From positions 2,914,001 through 2,978,000 of the forward strand of contig NZ_JAXHBQ010000001.1 in assembly GCF_042466115.1 (NCBI RefSeq): a DNA stretch of 64,000 nucleotides, written 5' to 3'. Shown here piece after piece: positions 1 through 9,640 of this stretch (positions are counted from its first letter, which is position 1; every line of letters starts with the position of its first letter). The notes under the pieces were generated by a model, which saw only the letters and a list, made by a program, of their open reading frames with translations, was not told the origin of the DNA and did no database searches. Made by a program: the position numbers and the translations under genes. The stretch is from SW4 sp042466115. GTDB lineage: Bacteria > Pseudomonadota > Alphaproteobacteria > Rhodobacterales > Rhodobacteraceae.

Positions 1-953
1 TCGCCGATCAATACCGCCGGATGAACACAACCGACATCAACGCCGCCGCCTGTGTGACCGGCAAACCGACCAACGCGGGCGGCATTCAGGGCCGCACCGA
101 AGCGACGGGGCGCGGTGTCCAATACGCCCTGCGCGAGTTTTTCCGCCACCCGGAAGACATGAAGGCGGCGGGGCTGACCGGAACGCTGGATGGCAAACGC
201 GTCATTGTGCAGGGGCTGGGCAACGTGGGCTATCACGCAGCCAAGTTCCTCTCCGAGGAAGACGGCTGCAAGATCATCGGTATCATCGAACGCGACGGTG
301 GCCTGTTCAGCGAGGACGGGATCGACGTCGAGGCGGTGCACAAATGGATCGCCGCACATGGCGGTGTCAAAGGCTACCCCTCGACCACCTATCAGGAAAA
401 CGGCGCAACCCTGCTTGAGGCCGCATGCGACATCCTGATCCCCGCCGCGCTGGAAGGCGTGATCCACATGGACAACGCCGCCAAGGTCAAGGCGCCGCTG
501 ATCATCGAGGCCGCGAACGGCCCCGTCACGGCCGGTGCCGATGAAATCCTGCGCAAGAAGGGCTGCGTGATCATTCCCGATATGTATGCCAACGCGGGCG
601 GTGTGACCGTGTCCTATTTCGAATGGGTCAAGAACCTGTCGCATATCCGCTTTGGCCGCATGCAACGGCGCGCCGAAGAGGCGCGCAACGAATTGATCAT
701 CGCCGAACTGGAACGGCTGGACGACATGCTGGAGCATCGCTGGTCGATGACCCCTGATTTCAAGGCGAAATACCTGCGCGGCTCGGACGAACTGGAGCTG
801 GTGCGCTCGGGCCTTGATGACACCATGCGCAAGGCCTATCAGGACATGAGCGCCATGTGGCACAGCCGTGATGATTGCGAGGATTTGCGCACCGCCGCAT
901 ACCTTGTGGCCATCGACAAGGTTGCCGCCAGCTATCGCGCCAAAGGGCTGTAG
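1..953 (+). CDS. Glu/Leu/Phe/Val dehydrogenase (glutamate dehydrogenase), 5' truncated
   Basis: Carboxy-terminal two thirds of an NAD(P)-dependent glutamate dehydrogenase, which interconverts glutamate and 2-oxoglutarate plus ammonium in the cytoplasm. The frame (codons begin at base 3) is open from the window edge, so the real start and the catalytic lysine region lie outside. Visible are the family segment GRTEATGRGV near the start, a Rossmann coenzyme domain with GLGNVGYHAAKFL, then AANGPVT and the NAGGVTVSYFEW segment. The internal ATG at 21 is not the start because homology runs upstream of it. Coenzyme preference cannot be told from what is visible. Stop TAG at 951-953. Confidence 0.93.
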   Translation, partial: ADQYRRMNTTDINAAACVTGKPTNAGGIQGRTEATGRGVQYALREFFRHPEDMKAAGLTGTLDGKRVIVQGLGNVGYHAAKFLSEEDGCKIIGIIERDGGLFSEDGIDVEAVHKWIAAHGGVKGYPSTTYQENGATLLEAACDILIPAALEGVIHMDNAAKVKAPLIIEAANGPVTAGADEILRKKGCVIIPDMYANAGGVTVSYFEWVKNLSHIRFGRMQRRAEEARNELIIAELERLDDMLEHRWSMTPDFKAKYLRGSDELELVRSGLDDTMRKAYQDMSAMWHSRDDCEDLRTAAYLVAIDKVAASYRAKGL

Positions 954-964
954 CGCCACGCAAG

Positions 965-1040
965 CGCGCGGGCTGGAGGGCGCTGCCCCCCCGTCCTGCG
1001 GACTCCCCCCGGAGTTGTTTGGCCAAGATGAAGATAGGGG
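965..1040 (+). repeat. Dispersed GC-rich repeat ending in GGAGTTGTTTGGCCAAGATGAAG-like core (copy 1)
   Basis: Non-coding stretch right after the dehydrogenase stop. It carries a G/C-rich arm, CCCCCCGGAG, then a core at 1011-1033 of the type GGAGT-T-TTTGG-CAAGATGAAG. Degenerate copies of the core occur at 11783-11810 (inverted) and 53345-53366. I recall similar sequence at gene ends in many Rhodobacteraceae genomes; that recollection is unverified here. Confidence 0.5.
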
Positions 1041-1044
1041 CGCT

Positions 1045-1509
1045 GTGCTGGCAATCTTTCACTATCTGCACCTGTCGATTGCGGTGATCTGGGCAGGGTC
1101 GACCGTGTTTGTCGGGCTTGCCGTCTGGCCGATGCTGGCGCGTTTGCCTGGCGATCAGGCTGTGGCATTGTTTGACCGCCTGCGCCCTGTTGTGGCCGGT
1201 GTCTTGGGCAGTATGGCCGGGTTGACCTATCTGTTGGGCGGCTTTCGCGCTTGGCTGGGCGGTGGCATTTCCGGTTGGGCCGATCTGCTTGCGCCTTATG
1301 GCGTGTTGGTGATCACGGCCTTTGTCGTGATGATGGCGATCGAGAACGTGGGCGGGCGTTTGCGCCGCCAGTTCAGCGGGTTGACGGACAGACCGGATGC
1401 GTTTGTCGCCCATGCGACAATTGCCGCGCGCCGCGCAGGACTGATCCAGCTTGGGCTTTTGCTGGTCATGATCGCGATTATGGTGACGATGGGTCTGGCC
1501 CTCTACTAG
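1045..1509 (+). CDS. Small integral membrane protein (CopD-like)
   Basis: Protein of 154 residues with about four hydrophobic helices. It opens with LAIFHYLHLSIAVIWAGS and ends in a last helix with LGLLLVMIAIMVTMGL. The FHYLHL...W.G start resembles CopD-like and related small inner-membrane families, which often carry histidines in the first helix, but I cannot assign a function. GTG at 1045 is chosen because AGGGG lies just upstream (1036-1040) and hydrophobic sequence begins immediately; the frame open further upstream is non-membrane repeat sequence. It is followed after 92 bases by the sarcosine oxidase operon, with no evident link. Confidence 0.6.
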   Translation: MLAIFHYLHLSIAVIWAGSTVFVGLAVWPMLARLPGDQAVALFDRLRPVVAGVLGSMAGLTYLLGGFRAWLGGGISGWADLLAPYGVLVITAFVVMMAIENVGGRLRRQFSGLTDRPDAFVAHATIAARRAGLIQLGLLLVMIAIMVTMGLALY

Positions 1510-1601
1510 ACGTCGCGCGGAGGCGCGGATTTGTCGAAAAGCGGCGTTGCACGCGGACGCGGGCTTGATAGGGTCGCCCCGTAGGGACAAAGGGCTGCGC
1601 C

Positions 1602-2855
1602 ATGGGCTATTCCGGTTTTCGGGTGATCAAGGAAGGGCTGTTCGGCCAGAAGGGCTGGACGCCGCAGTGGCGCGATCCCGAACCCAAGGCCGAATATGAC
1701 GCCGTGATCATCGGCGGTGGCGGGCACGGGCTCTCGACGGCCTATTATCTGGCCAAAGAGCACGGGATGACCAATATCGCCGTGCTGGAAAAAGGTTACA
1801 TTGGTGGCGGCAACGTGGGGCGCAACACGACGATCGTGCGCGCCAACTATTTCCTGCCGGGCAATTCGGAATTCTACAGCCATTCCCTGAAACTGTGGGA
1901 AGGGCTGGAAGCGGACCTCAATTACAACGTCATGCATTCCCAGCGCGGGCTGATCAACCTGTTCCACAGCGACGGGCAGCGCGATGCTTTTGCGCGCCGT
2001 GGCAACGCGATGATCAATCAGGGCGACGATGCGGTGTTGCTGGACCGCGACGGTGTGCGCAAACATCTGCCCTATCTTGATTTCGACAATGTCCGCTTTC
2101 CGATTTACGGCGGCCTGCTGCACCCGCGTGGCGGCACGGCACGTCATGATGCGGTCGCCTGGGGCTATGCGCGCGGGGCGGATCAGCGCGGCGTTGATCT
2201 GCTTCAGAATTGTGAAGTGACGGGGATCGATATCGAAAACGGTGTCGTCAAGGGCGTGCAGACCACACGCGGGGCGATCCGCGCCAAAAAGGTCGGGATC
2301 GTTGTCGCCGGGCGCAGCGGGCAGGTCGCGGCGATGGCCGGAATGCGCCTGCCGATCGAAAGCCACGTCTTGCAGGCCTTTGTGACCGAAGGGTTAAAGC
2401 CTTGCATCGACCATGTGGTCAGCTTTGGCATGGGGCACTTCTACATCAGCCAATCCGACAAGGGCGGGCTGGTGTTTGGCGGCGATCTGGATTTCTACAG
2501 CTCGTATGCCCAACGCGGCAACCTGCCGATGAAAGAACACGTGATGGACGCGGCGATGACGCTGATGCCGATGATCGGCAAGGCGCGCGTGCTGCGATCA
2601 TGGGGCGGGATCATGGATATGACGCCCGATGGCAGCCCGATTATCGACAAGACCGACACCGAAGGTTTGTTCATTGATTGCGGCTGGTGTTACGGCGGCT
2701 TCAAGGCGGTGCCGGGGTCCGGTTTCAGCTTTGCCCACCTGATGGCGACCGGAAACCACCACGCCCCCGCCGCCCGTTTCCGGCTTGACCGTTTTCGCAC
2801 AGGCCGCGGCTTGATGGATGAAGAGGGCACCGGCTCTCAGCATAATCTGCACTAA
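1602..2855 (+). CDS. soxB: Sarcosine oxidase subunit beta
   Basis: Catalytic flavin subunit of heterotetrameric sarcosine oxidase, which demethylates sarcosine to glycine, handing the methyl group to tetrahydrofolate and electrons to oxygen. 417 residues, the usual family length. The amino-terminal FAD-binding fold shows GGGGHGLSTAYYL at about residues 37-49. The segment PRGGTARHDAVAWGYARGA contains His-182, which by motif matches the histidine that holds FMN covalently in known beta subunits. The carboxy end has the typical GWCYGGFKAVPGSG stretch. It is first of four tightly packed genes in the order soxB-D-A-G, which is diagnostic of this enzyme. Confidence 0.97.
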   Translation: MGYSGFRVIKEGLFGQKGWTPQWRDPEPKAEYDAVIIGGGGHGLSTAYYLAKEHGMTNIAVLEKGYIGGGNVGRNTTIVRANYFLPGNSEFYSHSLKLWEGLEADLNYNVMHSQRGLINLFHSDGQRDAFARRGNAMINQGDDAVLLDRDGVRKHLPYLDFDNVRFPIYGGLLHPRGGTARHDAVAWGYARGADQRGVDLLQNCEVTGIDIENGVVKGVQTTRGAIRAKKVGIVVAGRSGQVAAMAGMRLPIESHVLQAFVTEGLKPCIDHVVSFGMGHFYISQSDKGGLVFGGDLDFYSSYAQRGNLPMKEHVMDAAMTLMPMIGKARVLRSWGGIMDMTPDGSPIIDKTDTEGLFIDCGWCYGGFKAVPGSGFSFAHLMATGNHHAPAARFRLDRFRTGRGLMDEEGTGSQHNLH

Positions 2856-2867
2856 AGGTAGCAAAAC

Positions 2868-3128
2868 ATGCGTATCACATGCCCCCATTGTGGCGAACGC
2901 GACCGCCGTGAATTCACCTATCAAGGTGACGCATTGGCGCTGGACCGCCCTGCGCGCGATGCAGGCGATGGCGCGTGGGATGACTACCTGCACAACCGTG
3001 AAAACCCCGCCGGGGACACCCGCGATCTTTGGTATCACGATGCCTGTGCGACCTGGATCGTCGTGCACCGCAACACCGTGACACATGCCGTGCATGCCAG
3101 CACCGCCGCCGCAAAGGTCAAACGATGA
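2868..3128 (+). CDS. soxD: Sarcosine oxidase subunit delta
   Basis: Small zinc-binding subunit (86 residues) of heterotetrameric sarcosine oxidase. It begins with the CPHCGERD zinc-ligand motif and contains the family segments YLHNRENPAG and WYHDACATWIVVHRNT; the second ligand set is in the latter region. It lies 12 bases after soxB. Its stop TGA shares bases with the soxA start (ATGA at 3125-3128), which implies translational coupling. The delta subunit has no separate activity and packs against alpha and beta. Confidence 0.96.
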   Translation: MRITCPHCGERDRREFTYQGDALALDRPARDAGDGAWDDYLHNRENPAGDTRDLWYHDACATWIVVHRNTVTHAVHASTAAAKVKR

Positions 3129-6055
3129 GAATTCAAGGCAAGGGCATTTACGGCAACGCGGCCTCGGTCCCGTTTACCTTTGACGGGCAAAGCTATGCGG
3201 GGCGCGATGGCGACACGCTGGCCGCGGCACTGCTCGCCAATGATGTGCGGCTTGTGGCGCGCTCGTTCAAATATCACCGCCCGCGCGGGATACTGACCGC
3301 CGGATCAGAAGAACCCAACGCGCTGGTGACAATCGGCAAGGGGGCAAAGGCGGATCCCAACCAGCGTGCCACCACGCAAGAGATTTTCACAGGATTGCAG
3401 GCGCAAAGCCAGAACCGTTGGCCGTCGCTGCGCATGGATGCGATGGGCGTGAACGACCTGATTTCGCCCTTCCTTGGCGCGGGGTTTTATTACAAGACCT
3501 TCATGTGGCCGCGCGCATTCTGGGAACGCGTTTACGAACCGATTATCCGCCATGCCGCCGGTCTTGGCGCACTCAGCGGCAAGCACAACCCCGACACCTA
3601 TGAAAAGGCATTCGCGTTTTGCGATCTGTTGGTGATCGGTGCGGGGCCTGCGGGATTGATGGCGGCGCTCACGGCAGGGCGGGCAGGCGCTGACGTGATT
3701 TTGGCGGACGAGGACGCGCGCATGGGTGGGCGGCTTTTGGCCGAAACCCATGATGTTGACGGGATGGTGGGCCACCTGTGGGTGGAACAGGTGCTGTCCG
3801 AACTGCGCGGTATGGACAACGTGCGCCTGATGACCCGCACCACCGTCACAGGTGCCTATGATCAGGGCACTTATGGCGCGCTTGAACGGGTCGGCCACCA
3901 CCGCCCCCGCGCGGACGGCCTGCCGCGTGAATGCTTCTGGCGGATCGTTGCAAAACGCGCGGTGCTTTGTGCAGGTGCGTTGGAGCGCCCCATCGCATTT
4001 CCCAACAACGACCGCCCCGGAATCATGACGGCAGGGGCCGTGCGCACCTATCTTAACCGGTGGGGTGTTGCCCCCGGTCAGGCTATCACGGTCTTTGCCA
4101 ACAATGATGATGCGCACCGCACCGCGCTGGATATGATCGCCGCTGGTGTCACCGTGGCAGGCGTGATTGACAGCCGCGAGGATGCGCGCGCCTTGGGTGA
4201 TTATCTTTTGTTCACCGGCGCGCAGGTCACTGCCACGCGCGGGCGGCTTGGACTGGAACAAATCAGCGTCACCCACGCGGGCGGCACTGACAAGATCGCG
4301 ACCGATTGTCTGGCCATGTCGGGGGGGTGGAACCCGTCCGTGCATCTGACCTGCCATATGAACGGGCGGCCCACATGGCGGACCGACATCGCGTCATTCG
4401 TGCCGACACCGGAGGCTGTGCCGGGGATGACGGTCGCGGGTGCCGCCAACGGGCATTTTTCCACCGCCGCCTGCCTTGCGGATGGCGCGGCAGTGGCCGT
4501 AGCCGCGCTGGCCGCGTTGAAGATCAAGGCGAAACCCACCGCGACACCGCAGGCAGAAGACACGCCCTATCGCATGGAACCGCTGTGGTTCGTTGAAGGC
4601 AAAGGGCGCAAATGGCTGGATTTCCAGAACGATGTGCACGTCAAGGATATCAAGCTGGCCGCGCAGGAAAATTTCCGCAGCGTCGAACACATGAAGCGCT
4701 ACACGACCCAAGGGATGGCAACCGATCAGGGCAAGAATTCCAACGTGGCGGCCCTTGCAGTGCTGGCCGATGCCACCGGGCGCGGTATTCCCGAAACCGG
4801 CACGACCACCTTTCGCCCGCCCTATGTGCCCGTCGCGATTGCGGCGATGGGCGCCGGATCGCAAGGCGCGGGGTTTGCGCCGCAACGGTTCACCACATCG
4901 CACAAGGCAAGCGTGGCACGTGGTGCGCCGATGATCGAAGCGGGGCTGTGGTATCGCCCGTCATTCTATGCGGCGGATGGCGAAACCACGTGGCGGCAAT
5001 CCTGTGATCGCGAAGTGAATGCCGTGCGCAATGCTGTCGGGATCAGCGATGTCAGCACCTTGGGCAAGATCGACATTCAGGGGCCGGACGCCGCCGCCTT
5101 TCTTGATTTCGTCTATTGCAACACGTTTTCGACGCTGAAAATCGGGCGGGTGCGTTACGGGCTCATGCTGCGCGAGGACGGCCATGTCATGGACGATGGC
5201 ACCACCGCGCGGCTGGGCGAAAACCACTTTGTCATGACAACGACGACCGCCGCCGCCGGATTGGTCATGCGCCACCTTGATTTCGTGGCGCAAGTCTTGC
5301 GGCCCGATCTGGACGTGCAATGCATTTCAGTGACCGAACAATGGGCGCAGTTTGCCGTGGCTGGGCCGAAATCGCGCGCGTTGTTGAACGGCGTGCTGGA
5401 CGCCCCGATTGACGACGAAAGCTGGCCCTTCATGGCTTGCGGCGACATGGGTGTCGCAGGGGTGCAGGGGCGTTTGTTCCGCATCTCGTTCAGTGGCGAA
5501 CACGCCTATGAAGTCGCGGTGCCCGCACGTTATGGCGCTTCCCTTTATGACCTGCTGGTGGAACGCGCCGAGGCCATGGGCGGCTGCGCCTACGGGATGG
5601 AGGCGCTCAATGTGCTGCGGATCGAAAAGGGCCACATCACCCATTCGGAAATCCACGGGCGCACGACCGCATTCGACATCGGCTTTGGCCGGATGGTCAG
5701 CCAGAAAAAGGACTGTATCGGCAATGCCGCGTCGCAACGCGAGGGGCTGCTGGACGACGATCGTGAACAGCTTGTCGGGCTGAAACCGGCCGGCGCGGTC
5801 AAGCAAATCACCGCCGGCGCGCATTTGTTCAATCAGGGCGCGGACCCCGTGCGCACCAACGATCAGGGCTATGTGACCAGCGTGGGCTTTTCGCCGACCC
5901 TTGGCACGACACTTGGCCTTGGGTTTTTGCGGAACGGGCGCGCGCGCCATGGCGAGGTGATCACGATGGTCGATCACCTGCGCGGCGTGACAACCCAGTG
6001 CGAGGTTTGCGATCCGGTCTTTGTTGATGCGACAGGAGGGCGCTTGCGTGGTTAA
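3125..6055 (+). CDS. soxA: Sarcosine oxidase subunit alpha
   Basis: Large subunit, 976 residues, the usual size. Domain order: an amino-terminal ferredoxin-like fold (about 15-95, FKYHRPRGILTAG), an NAD-binding domain with GAGPAGLMAALTAGRAGADV (about residues 167-186), and a carboxy-terminal half related to glycine-cleavage T-protein (from about residue 590), where tetrahydrofolate is bound and 5,10-methylene-THF is made. The T-protein half shows GISDVSTLGKIDIQGPDA and SFSGEHAYEVAVP. ATG at 3125 is chosen: it overlaps the soxD stop and gives MRIQGKGIY, the normal beginning; the longer open frame from 3029 only shadows soxD. Confidence 0.97.
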   Translation: MRIQGKGIYGNAASVPFTFDGQSYAGRDGDTLAAALLANDVRLVARSFKYHRPRGILTAGSEEPNALVTIGKGAKADPNQRATTQEIFTGLQAQSQNRWPSLRMDAMGVNDLISPFLGAGFYYKTFMWPRAFWERVYEPIIRHAAGLGALSGKHNPDTYEKAFAFCDLLVIGAGPAGLMAALTAGRAGADVILADEDARMGGRLLAETHDVDGMVGHLWVEQVLSELRGMDNVRLMTRTTVTGAYDQGTYGALERVGHHRPRADGLPRECFWRIVAKRAVLCAGALERPIAFPNNDRPGIMTAGAVRTYLNRWGVAPGQAITVFANNDDAHRTALDMIAAGVTVAGVIDSREDARALGDYLLFTGAQVTATRGRLGLEQISVTHAGGTDKIATDCLAMSGGWNPSVHLTCHMNGRPTWRTDIASFVPTPEAVPGMTVAGAANGHFSTAACLADGAAVAVAALAALKIKAKPTATPQAEDTPYRMEPLWFVEGKGRKWLDFQNDVHVKDIKLAAQENFRSVEHMKRYTTQGMATDQGKNSNVAALAVLADATGRGIPETGTTTFRPPYVPVAIAAMGAGSQGAGFAPQRFTTSHKASVARGAPMIEAGLWYRPSFYAADGETTWRQSCDREVNAVRNAVGISDVSTLGKIDIQGPDAAAFLDFVYCNTFSTLKIGRVRYGLMLREDGHVMDDGTTARLGENHFVMTTTTAAAGLVMRHLDFVAQVLRPDLDVQCISVTEQWAQFAVAGPKSRALLNGVLDAPIDDESWPFMACGDMGVAGVQGRLFRISFSGEHAYEVAVPARYGASLYDLLVERAEAMGGCAYGMEALNVLRIEKGHITHSEIHGRTTAFDIGFGRMVSQKKDCIGNAASQREGLLDDDREQLVGLKPAGAVKQITAGAHLFNQGADPVRTNDQGYVTSVGFSPTLGTTLGLGFLRNGRARHGEVITMVDHLRGVTTQCEVCDPVFVDATGGRLRG

Positions 6056-6587
6056 TTTGGTTGCACAAACGCCCTGCGCGGGCCTTTTGCCGATCACCAT
6101 CGGCGGGCTGACACTGTCCGAAGTAGAGGCCGGGCCAATCACCTCGGTCGCGCCTTTCGCGGGGCAGGCCAAAGCGGTCTCGGACGCCGTGAAATCGGCC
6201 ACGGGCATCGCGTTGCCCAGCCCCAATCGCATGACGTCCAAGGGCGGCGCGCGTGCCTTGTGGTTCGGCAAAGGCGTGGCGTTGGTTACGGGCGCGGACC
6301 TGCCCGCGATCAAGGGCGCGGCTGTCAGCGATCAATCAGATGCATGGGCCGTGGTCCAGTTGGACGGCGCGGGGGGCGAGGATGTCTTGGCCCGTCTGGT
6401 CCCTGTCGACTTGCGTGCAGCGCATTTCAAAAAGGGCCATACCGCCCGCACCATGTTGGCGCATCTGACGGTCAGCGTGACACGCACGGGGCCGCAGACG
6501 TTCCAGATCATGGCGATGCGATCCATGGCGAAAACGCTGGTGCACGATCTGGAAACGGCGATGACTGGTGTCGCGGCGCGGGGTTAA
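6048..6587 (+). CDS. soxG: Sarcosine oxidase subunit gamma
   Basis: Last subunit of the heterotetramer, 179 residues. The sequence has the family traits of a short, weakly conserved T-protein-like fold, with ADLPAIKGAAVSDQSDAW and a carboxy-terminal MRSMAKTLVHDLE. GTG at 6048 is preferred because a full AGGAGG (6034-6039) sits 8 bases upstream. It overlaps the end of soxA by 8 bases, indicating coupling. Its TAA stop shares bases with the stop of choV on the other strand (TTAA at 6584-6587), so there is no spacer or terminator between the two converging operons. Confidence 0.92.
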   Translation: MVNLVAQTPCAGLLPITIGGLTLSEVEAGPITSVAPFAGQAKAVSDAVKSATGIALPSPNRMTSKGGARALWFGKGVALVTGADLPAIKGAAVSDQSDAWAVVQLDGAGGEDVLARLVPVDLRAAHFKKGHTARTMLAHLTVSVTRTGPQTFQIMAMRSMAKTLVHDLETAMTGVAARG

Positions 6588-7600
6588 TCCGCGCTGGGCG
6601 CAAGCCGTGCCAGAACACTTGCGCGGCAAATCTGCCCGATGGGTTTTCCGTTTTCCGTGACACTTAGATCACCATTTTCACCCAGCATCGCAATGATATC
6701 ACGCACCGGCGTTTCGGCGTCCACCGTGGGCCCGTCAATACTGCCGTCAATCATCACATCCCGCGCACACAGCACGCCAAGCGGGTTCATATTTGCCACG
6801 AAATCAGCGACATAGCCATTGGCTGGAGCGGAAAAAATCTCGCGCGGGGTGCCGATCTGCACAATCCGGCCACCGTCCATGATGGCGATCCGGTTGCCGA
6901 TCTTGAACGCCTCGTCCAGATCGTGGCTGACAAAGACAATCGTGCGGTTCAGCCGCTTTTGCAGGTCCAGCAGTTCGTCCTGAAGCCGCGTGCGGATCAG
7001 CGGATCAAGCGCGGAAAACGGCTCGTCCATCAGCAGGGTTGGGGCATCAGTGGCAAAGGCGCGCGCAAGACCGACACGCTGCTGCATCCCGCCCGACAAT
7101 TCGCCCACCAGCGCATCGGCGCGATCCGACAGCCCGACCAGTTCAAGCTGCTCGGCGACCTTGGTCGCACGGGCGGATTTTTCCATGCCGTCCAGTTCAA
7201 GGCCAAAGCCGACGTTGTCGCGCACCGTGCGCCATGGCAGCAGGCCAAAGGCCTGAAACACCATCGCCACGCTTTTGCGGCGCAGGCGGCGCAGGGTCGC
7301 TGTGTTGGCGTGGGTGACGCTTGTCATCTCGGCACCGTCCTTGATACGCACCTCGCCGCGAAGCACGGGGTTCAGCCCGTTCACGGCGCGCAGTAACGTC
7401 GATTTGCCAGACCCCGACAGCCCCATCAGCACAAGGATTTCACCCTCTTGGACGGATAGCGAACAGTTGTGCACGCCCAAGATCTGCCCACAGGCGGCCT
7501 GAATATCAGGGCGGTCCTTGCCCGCGTCCATCATCGGCAGGGCGGCGGACGGATCATCCCCGAACACGATCGACACGTTGTCAAATTCAACGGCGCTCAT
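6584..7600 (-). CDS. choV: Choline/betaine ABC transporter, ATP-binding protein
   Basis: ATPase of a ChoVWX/ProVWX-type importer at the cytoplasmic face of the inner membrane. 338 residues with Walker A GLSGSGKST (60-68), Q-loop glutamine at about 115, signature LSGGMQQR (168-175), Walker B TLLMDEPFSALD (188-199) and the H-loop FVSHDLDEAF. The carboxy end is a short degenerate regulatory tail rather than two full CBS domains. Its start overlaps the end of choW by four bases. The neighbouring bet genes argue for choline or a choline ester as substrate. Confidence 0.93.
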   Translation of the reverse strand: MSAVEFDNVSIVFGDDPSAALPMMDAGKDRPDIQAACGQILGVHNCSLSVQEGEILVLMGLSGSGKSTLLRAVNGLNPVLRGEVRIKDGAEMTSVTHANTATLRRLRRKSVAMVFQAFGLLPWRTVRDNVGFGLELDGMEKSARATKVAEQLELVGLSDRADALVGELSGGMQQRVGLARAFATDAPTLLMDEPFSALDPLIRTRLQDELLDLQKRLNRTIVFVSHDLDEAFKIGNRIAIMDGGRIVQIGTPREIFSAPANGYVADFVANMNPLGVLCARDVMIDGSIDGPTVDAETPVRDIIAMLGENGDLSVTENGKPIGQICRASVLARLAPSAD

Positions 7601-8634
7601 TTGCGGCCCACCCGCAGGATACGGTCAAGCATGATCGCGACGATCACGATGACCAGCCCGCTTTCAAAGCCCTTGGCCGTGTCCACAGTATTCAACGCAC
7701 GCACCACCGGCACGCCCAGCCCGTCAGCCCCTACAAGGGCCGCAATCACCACCATCGACAGGGACAGCATGATGGTTTGGTTCAGCCCGGTCATGATCTG
7801 GGGCATCGCCGAGGGCAACTCCACTTTCCACAGCTTTTGCCGCGCCGTCGCGCCGAATGCATCCGCCGCTTCCAGCAGGGATTGCGGCGTGGATGAAATG
7901 CCCAACTGCGTCAGACGGATCGGCGCAGGCACCACAAAGATCACCGTCGCCACAAGGCCCGGCACCATCCCGATGCCGAAAAACACGATTGCCGGGATCA
8001 GGTAAACAAAAGTCGGCAAGGTCTGCATCAGGTCCAGCACGGGGCGCATCCAGGCATACAGGCGCGGGCGGTGCGCCGCAGCGATGCCAATCGGCACGCC
8101 CACTGCCATACAGACAACACAGGCCGACAGAACAAGGCTCAGGCTTTCGGCCGTTTCTTCCCAATAGCCCTGATCAAGGATGAACAGAAATCCCAGCGCC
8201 ACAAAGGCGGCAATTGTCAGGCGGCGGTGCAAGGCAAAAACCAGCGCGACAATCACCGCGACAATCACGAAAGGATGGGTCGTTTCGGTCCAGAATGACA
8301 CATAGGGTTCAAAGCCGCGCCCGCGTATCCAGTTGGTGCCGGGCGGGCGCGACAGCAATGCGAGCAGGAATTCGATAAAGATTTCAACGCTGTCGGAAAA
8401 CCCGTCCAGAAACCCCTGCGCCCCGTCGCGCACATAATCAAATCCGCGACTGGCGGTTTCGCCCACAGGCAGTTTTTCATCTGTGTAGCCGAAAACCCGT
8501 TGGGGCAGCCATTTCAGGAACCACCACAGGGCAGGGACCAGCCACCAGACGAAATCCCAGACGGCAACGATGCACCACCAAAAGGCATAGGCGATGGCAA
8601 CCACCGCATCCAATATGCTGTTGATAAATGACAT
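7597..8634 (-). CDS. choW: Choline/betaine ABC transporter, permease
   Basis: Inner-membrane permease of the same importer, 345 residues. The amino end carries an unusual hydrophobic and tryptophan-rich segment (FWWCIVAVWDFVWWLVPALWW). Then come about six helices and the cytoplasmic EAA loop (EAADAFGATARQKLWKVELPSAMPQIMTGLNQT), which contacts ChoV. It lies downstream of choX with a 46-base gap and overlaps choV by ATGA, so choX-W-V form one minus-strand operon. Confidence 0.93.
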   Translation of the reverse strand: MSFINSILDAVVAIAYAFWWCIVAVWDFVWWLVPALWWFLKWLPQRVFGYTDEKLPVGETASRGFDYVRDGAQGFLDGFSDSVEIFIEFLLALLSRPPGTNWIRGRGFEPYVSFWTETTHPFVIVAVIVALVFALHRRLTIAAFVALGFLFILDQGYWEETAESLSLVLSACVVCMAVGVPIGIAAAHRPRLYAWMRPVLDLMQTLPTFVYLIPAIVFFGIGMVPGLVATVIFVVPAPIRLTQLGISSTPQSLLEAADAFGATARQKLWKVELPSAMPQIMTGLNQTIMLSLSMVVIAALVGADGLGVPVVRALNTVDTAKGFESGLVIVIVAIMLDRILRVGRK

Positions 8635-8680
8635 CTGTGCGCCCGAATGGGCCGCCCCGCGCGGGACGGCCCGCTATCGC

Positions 8681-9610
8681 TTACATGCCAAGTGCGGCTT
8701 TGACGGCCTCGGCGGCGTCGCCACCGTCTTTGGTTGTCACGCCATCAAGCCAGCCCATGACGAGATCGGGGTCGGCGGCCATCCATGCGGTTGCGGCCGC
8801 GGCTGGCTCTTGGCCCTCGTCAAGGATCGCGCCCATGATCTCGTTCTCCATCGCAAGCGTGAATTCAAGATTGTTGAGGAACGCGCCAAGGTTCGGGCAG
8901 GTATCGGCGTAACCGGCGGTCGTGTTGGTAAACACCGTTGCGCCACCCAGATCGGGGCCGAACCAGTCGTCGCCACCTTCAAGATAGGTCATGTCGTAGT
9001 TGGCGTTCATCGGGTGGGGTTCCCAGCCCAGAAACACAACGGGTTCATCACGATCATTGGCGCGGCCGACCTGCGCCAGCATCCCCGCTTCTGAACTTTC
9101 GACAACTTCCATGTCCGCATCACCCAGACCAAAGGCGTTGTCGGCGATCATGTCCATGATCAGGCGGTTGCCGTCATTGCCCGCTTCGATCCCGTAAATC
9201 TTGCCGTCCAGCGCATCGGCATTGGCGGCGATCGAGGCGAAATCGGTGATCCCAAGTGCAGCGCCTGCGGCATTGGTGGCCAGCGTGTATTTCGCGCCCT
9301 CTAGGTTGGCGCGCACGGTATCGACGGTGCCAGCGTCGCGGTAGGCCGCGATATCGCCTTCCATCGTTGGCATCCAGTTGCCAAGGAAAACGTCCACATC
9401 GCCCTCGGCCAGCGAGGTGTAGGTGACCGGCACCGACAGCACCTTGATGTCTGTTTCATAGCCAAGTGCGTTCAGCACAACGGTGGTTGCGGCGGTTGTT
9501 GCGGTGATGTCGGTCCAGCCCACATCGGAAAACGTAACCGAATCGCAGTCAGCAAAAGCCGGCATTGCGGCGCAAATTGCCAGCACGGAAAGTGTTGATT
9601 TCGTTGTCAT
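8681..9610 (-). CDS. choX: Choline/betaine ABC transporter, periplasmic substrate-binding protein
   Basis: Secreted binding protein of 309 residues. It starts with a cleavable signal (MTTKSTLSVLAICAAMPAFA), then the OpuAC/ProX fold. Tryptophan-containing segments FLGNWMPTME and FLGWEPHPMN are the kind that build the aromatic cage for quaternary amines. ATG at 9610 is chosen over an upstream TTG at 9625 because GGGAG lies 8 bases before it and it gives a clean signal peptide. It is first gene of the cho operon, transcribed away from betI, with a probable shared operator between them. Confidence 0.94.
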   Translation of the reverse strand: MTTKSTLSVLAICAAMPAFADCDSVTFSDVGWTDITATTAATTVVLNALGYETDIKVLSVPVTYTSLAEGDVDVFLGNWMPTMEGDIAAYRDAGTVDTVRANLEGAKYTLATNAAGAALGITDFASIAANADALDGKIYGIEAGNDGNRLIMDMIADNAFGLGDADMEVVESSEAGMLAQVGRANDRDEPVVFLGWEPHPMNANYDMTYLEGGDDWFGPDLGGATVFTNTTAGYADTCPNLGAFLNNLEFTLAMENEIMGAILDEGQEPAAAATAWMAADPDLVMGWLDGVTTKDGGDAAEAVKAALGM

Positions 9611-9640
9611 TTTAGCAGCTCCCAAGTTGGTTCATTTTTC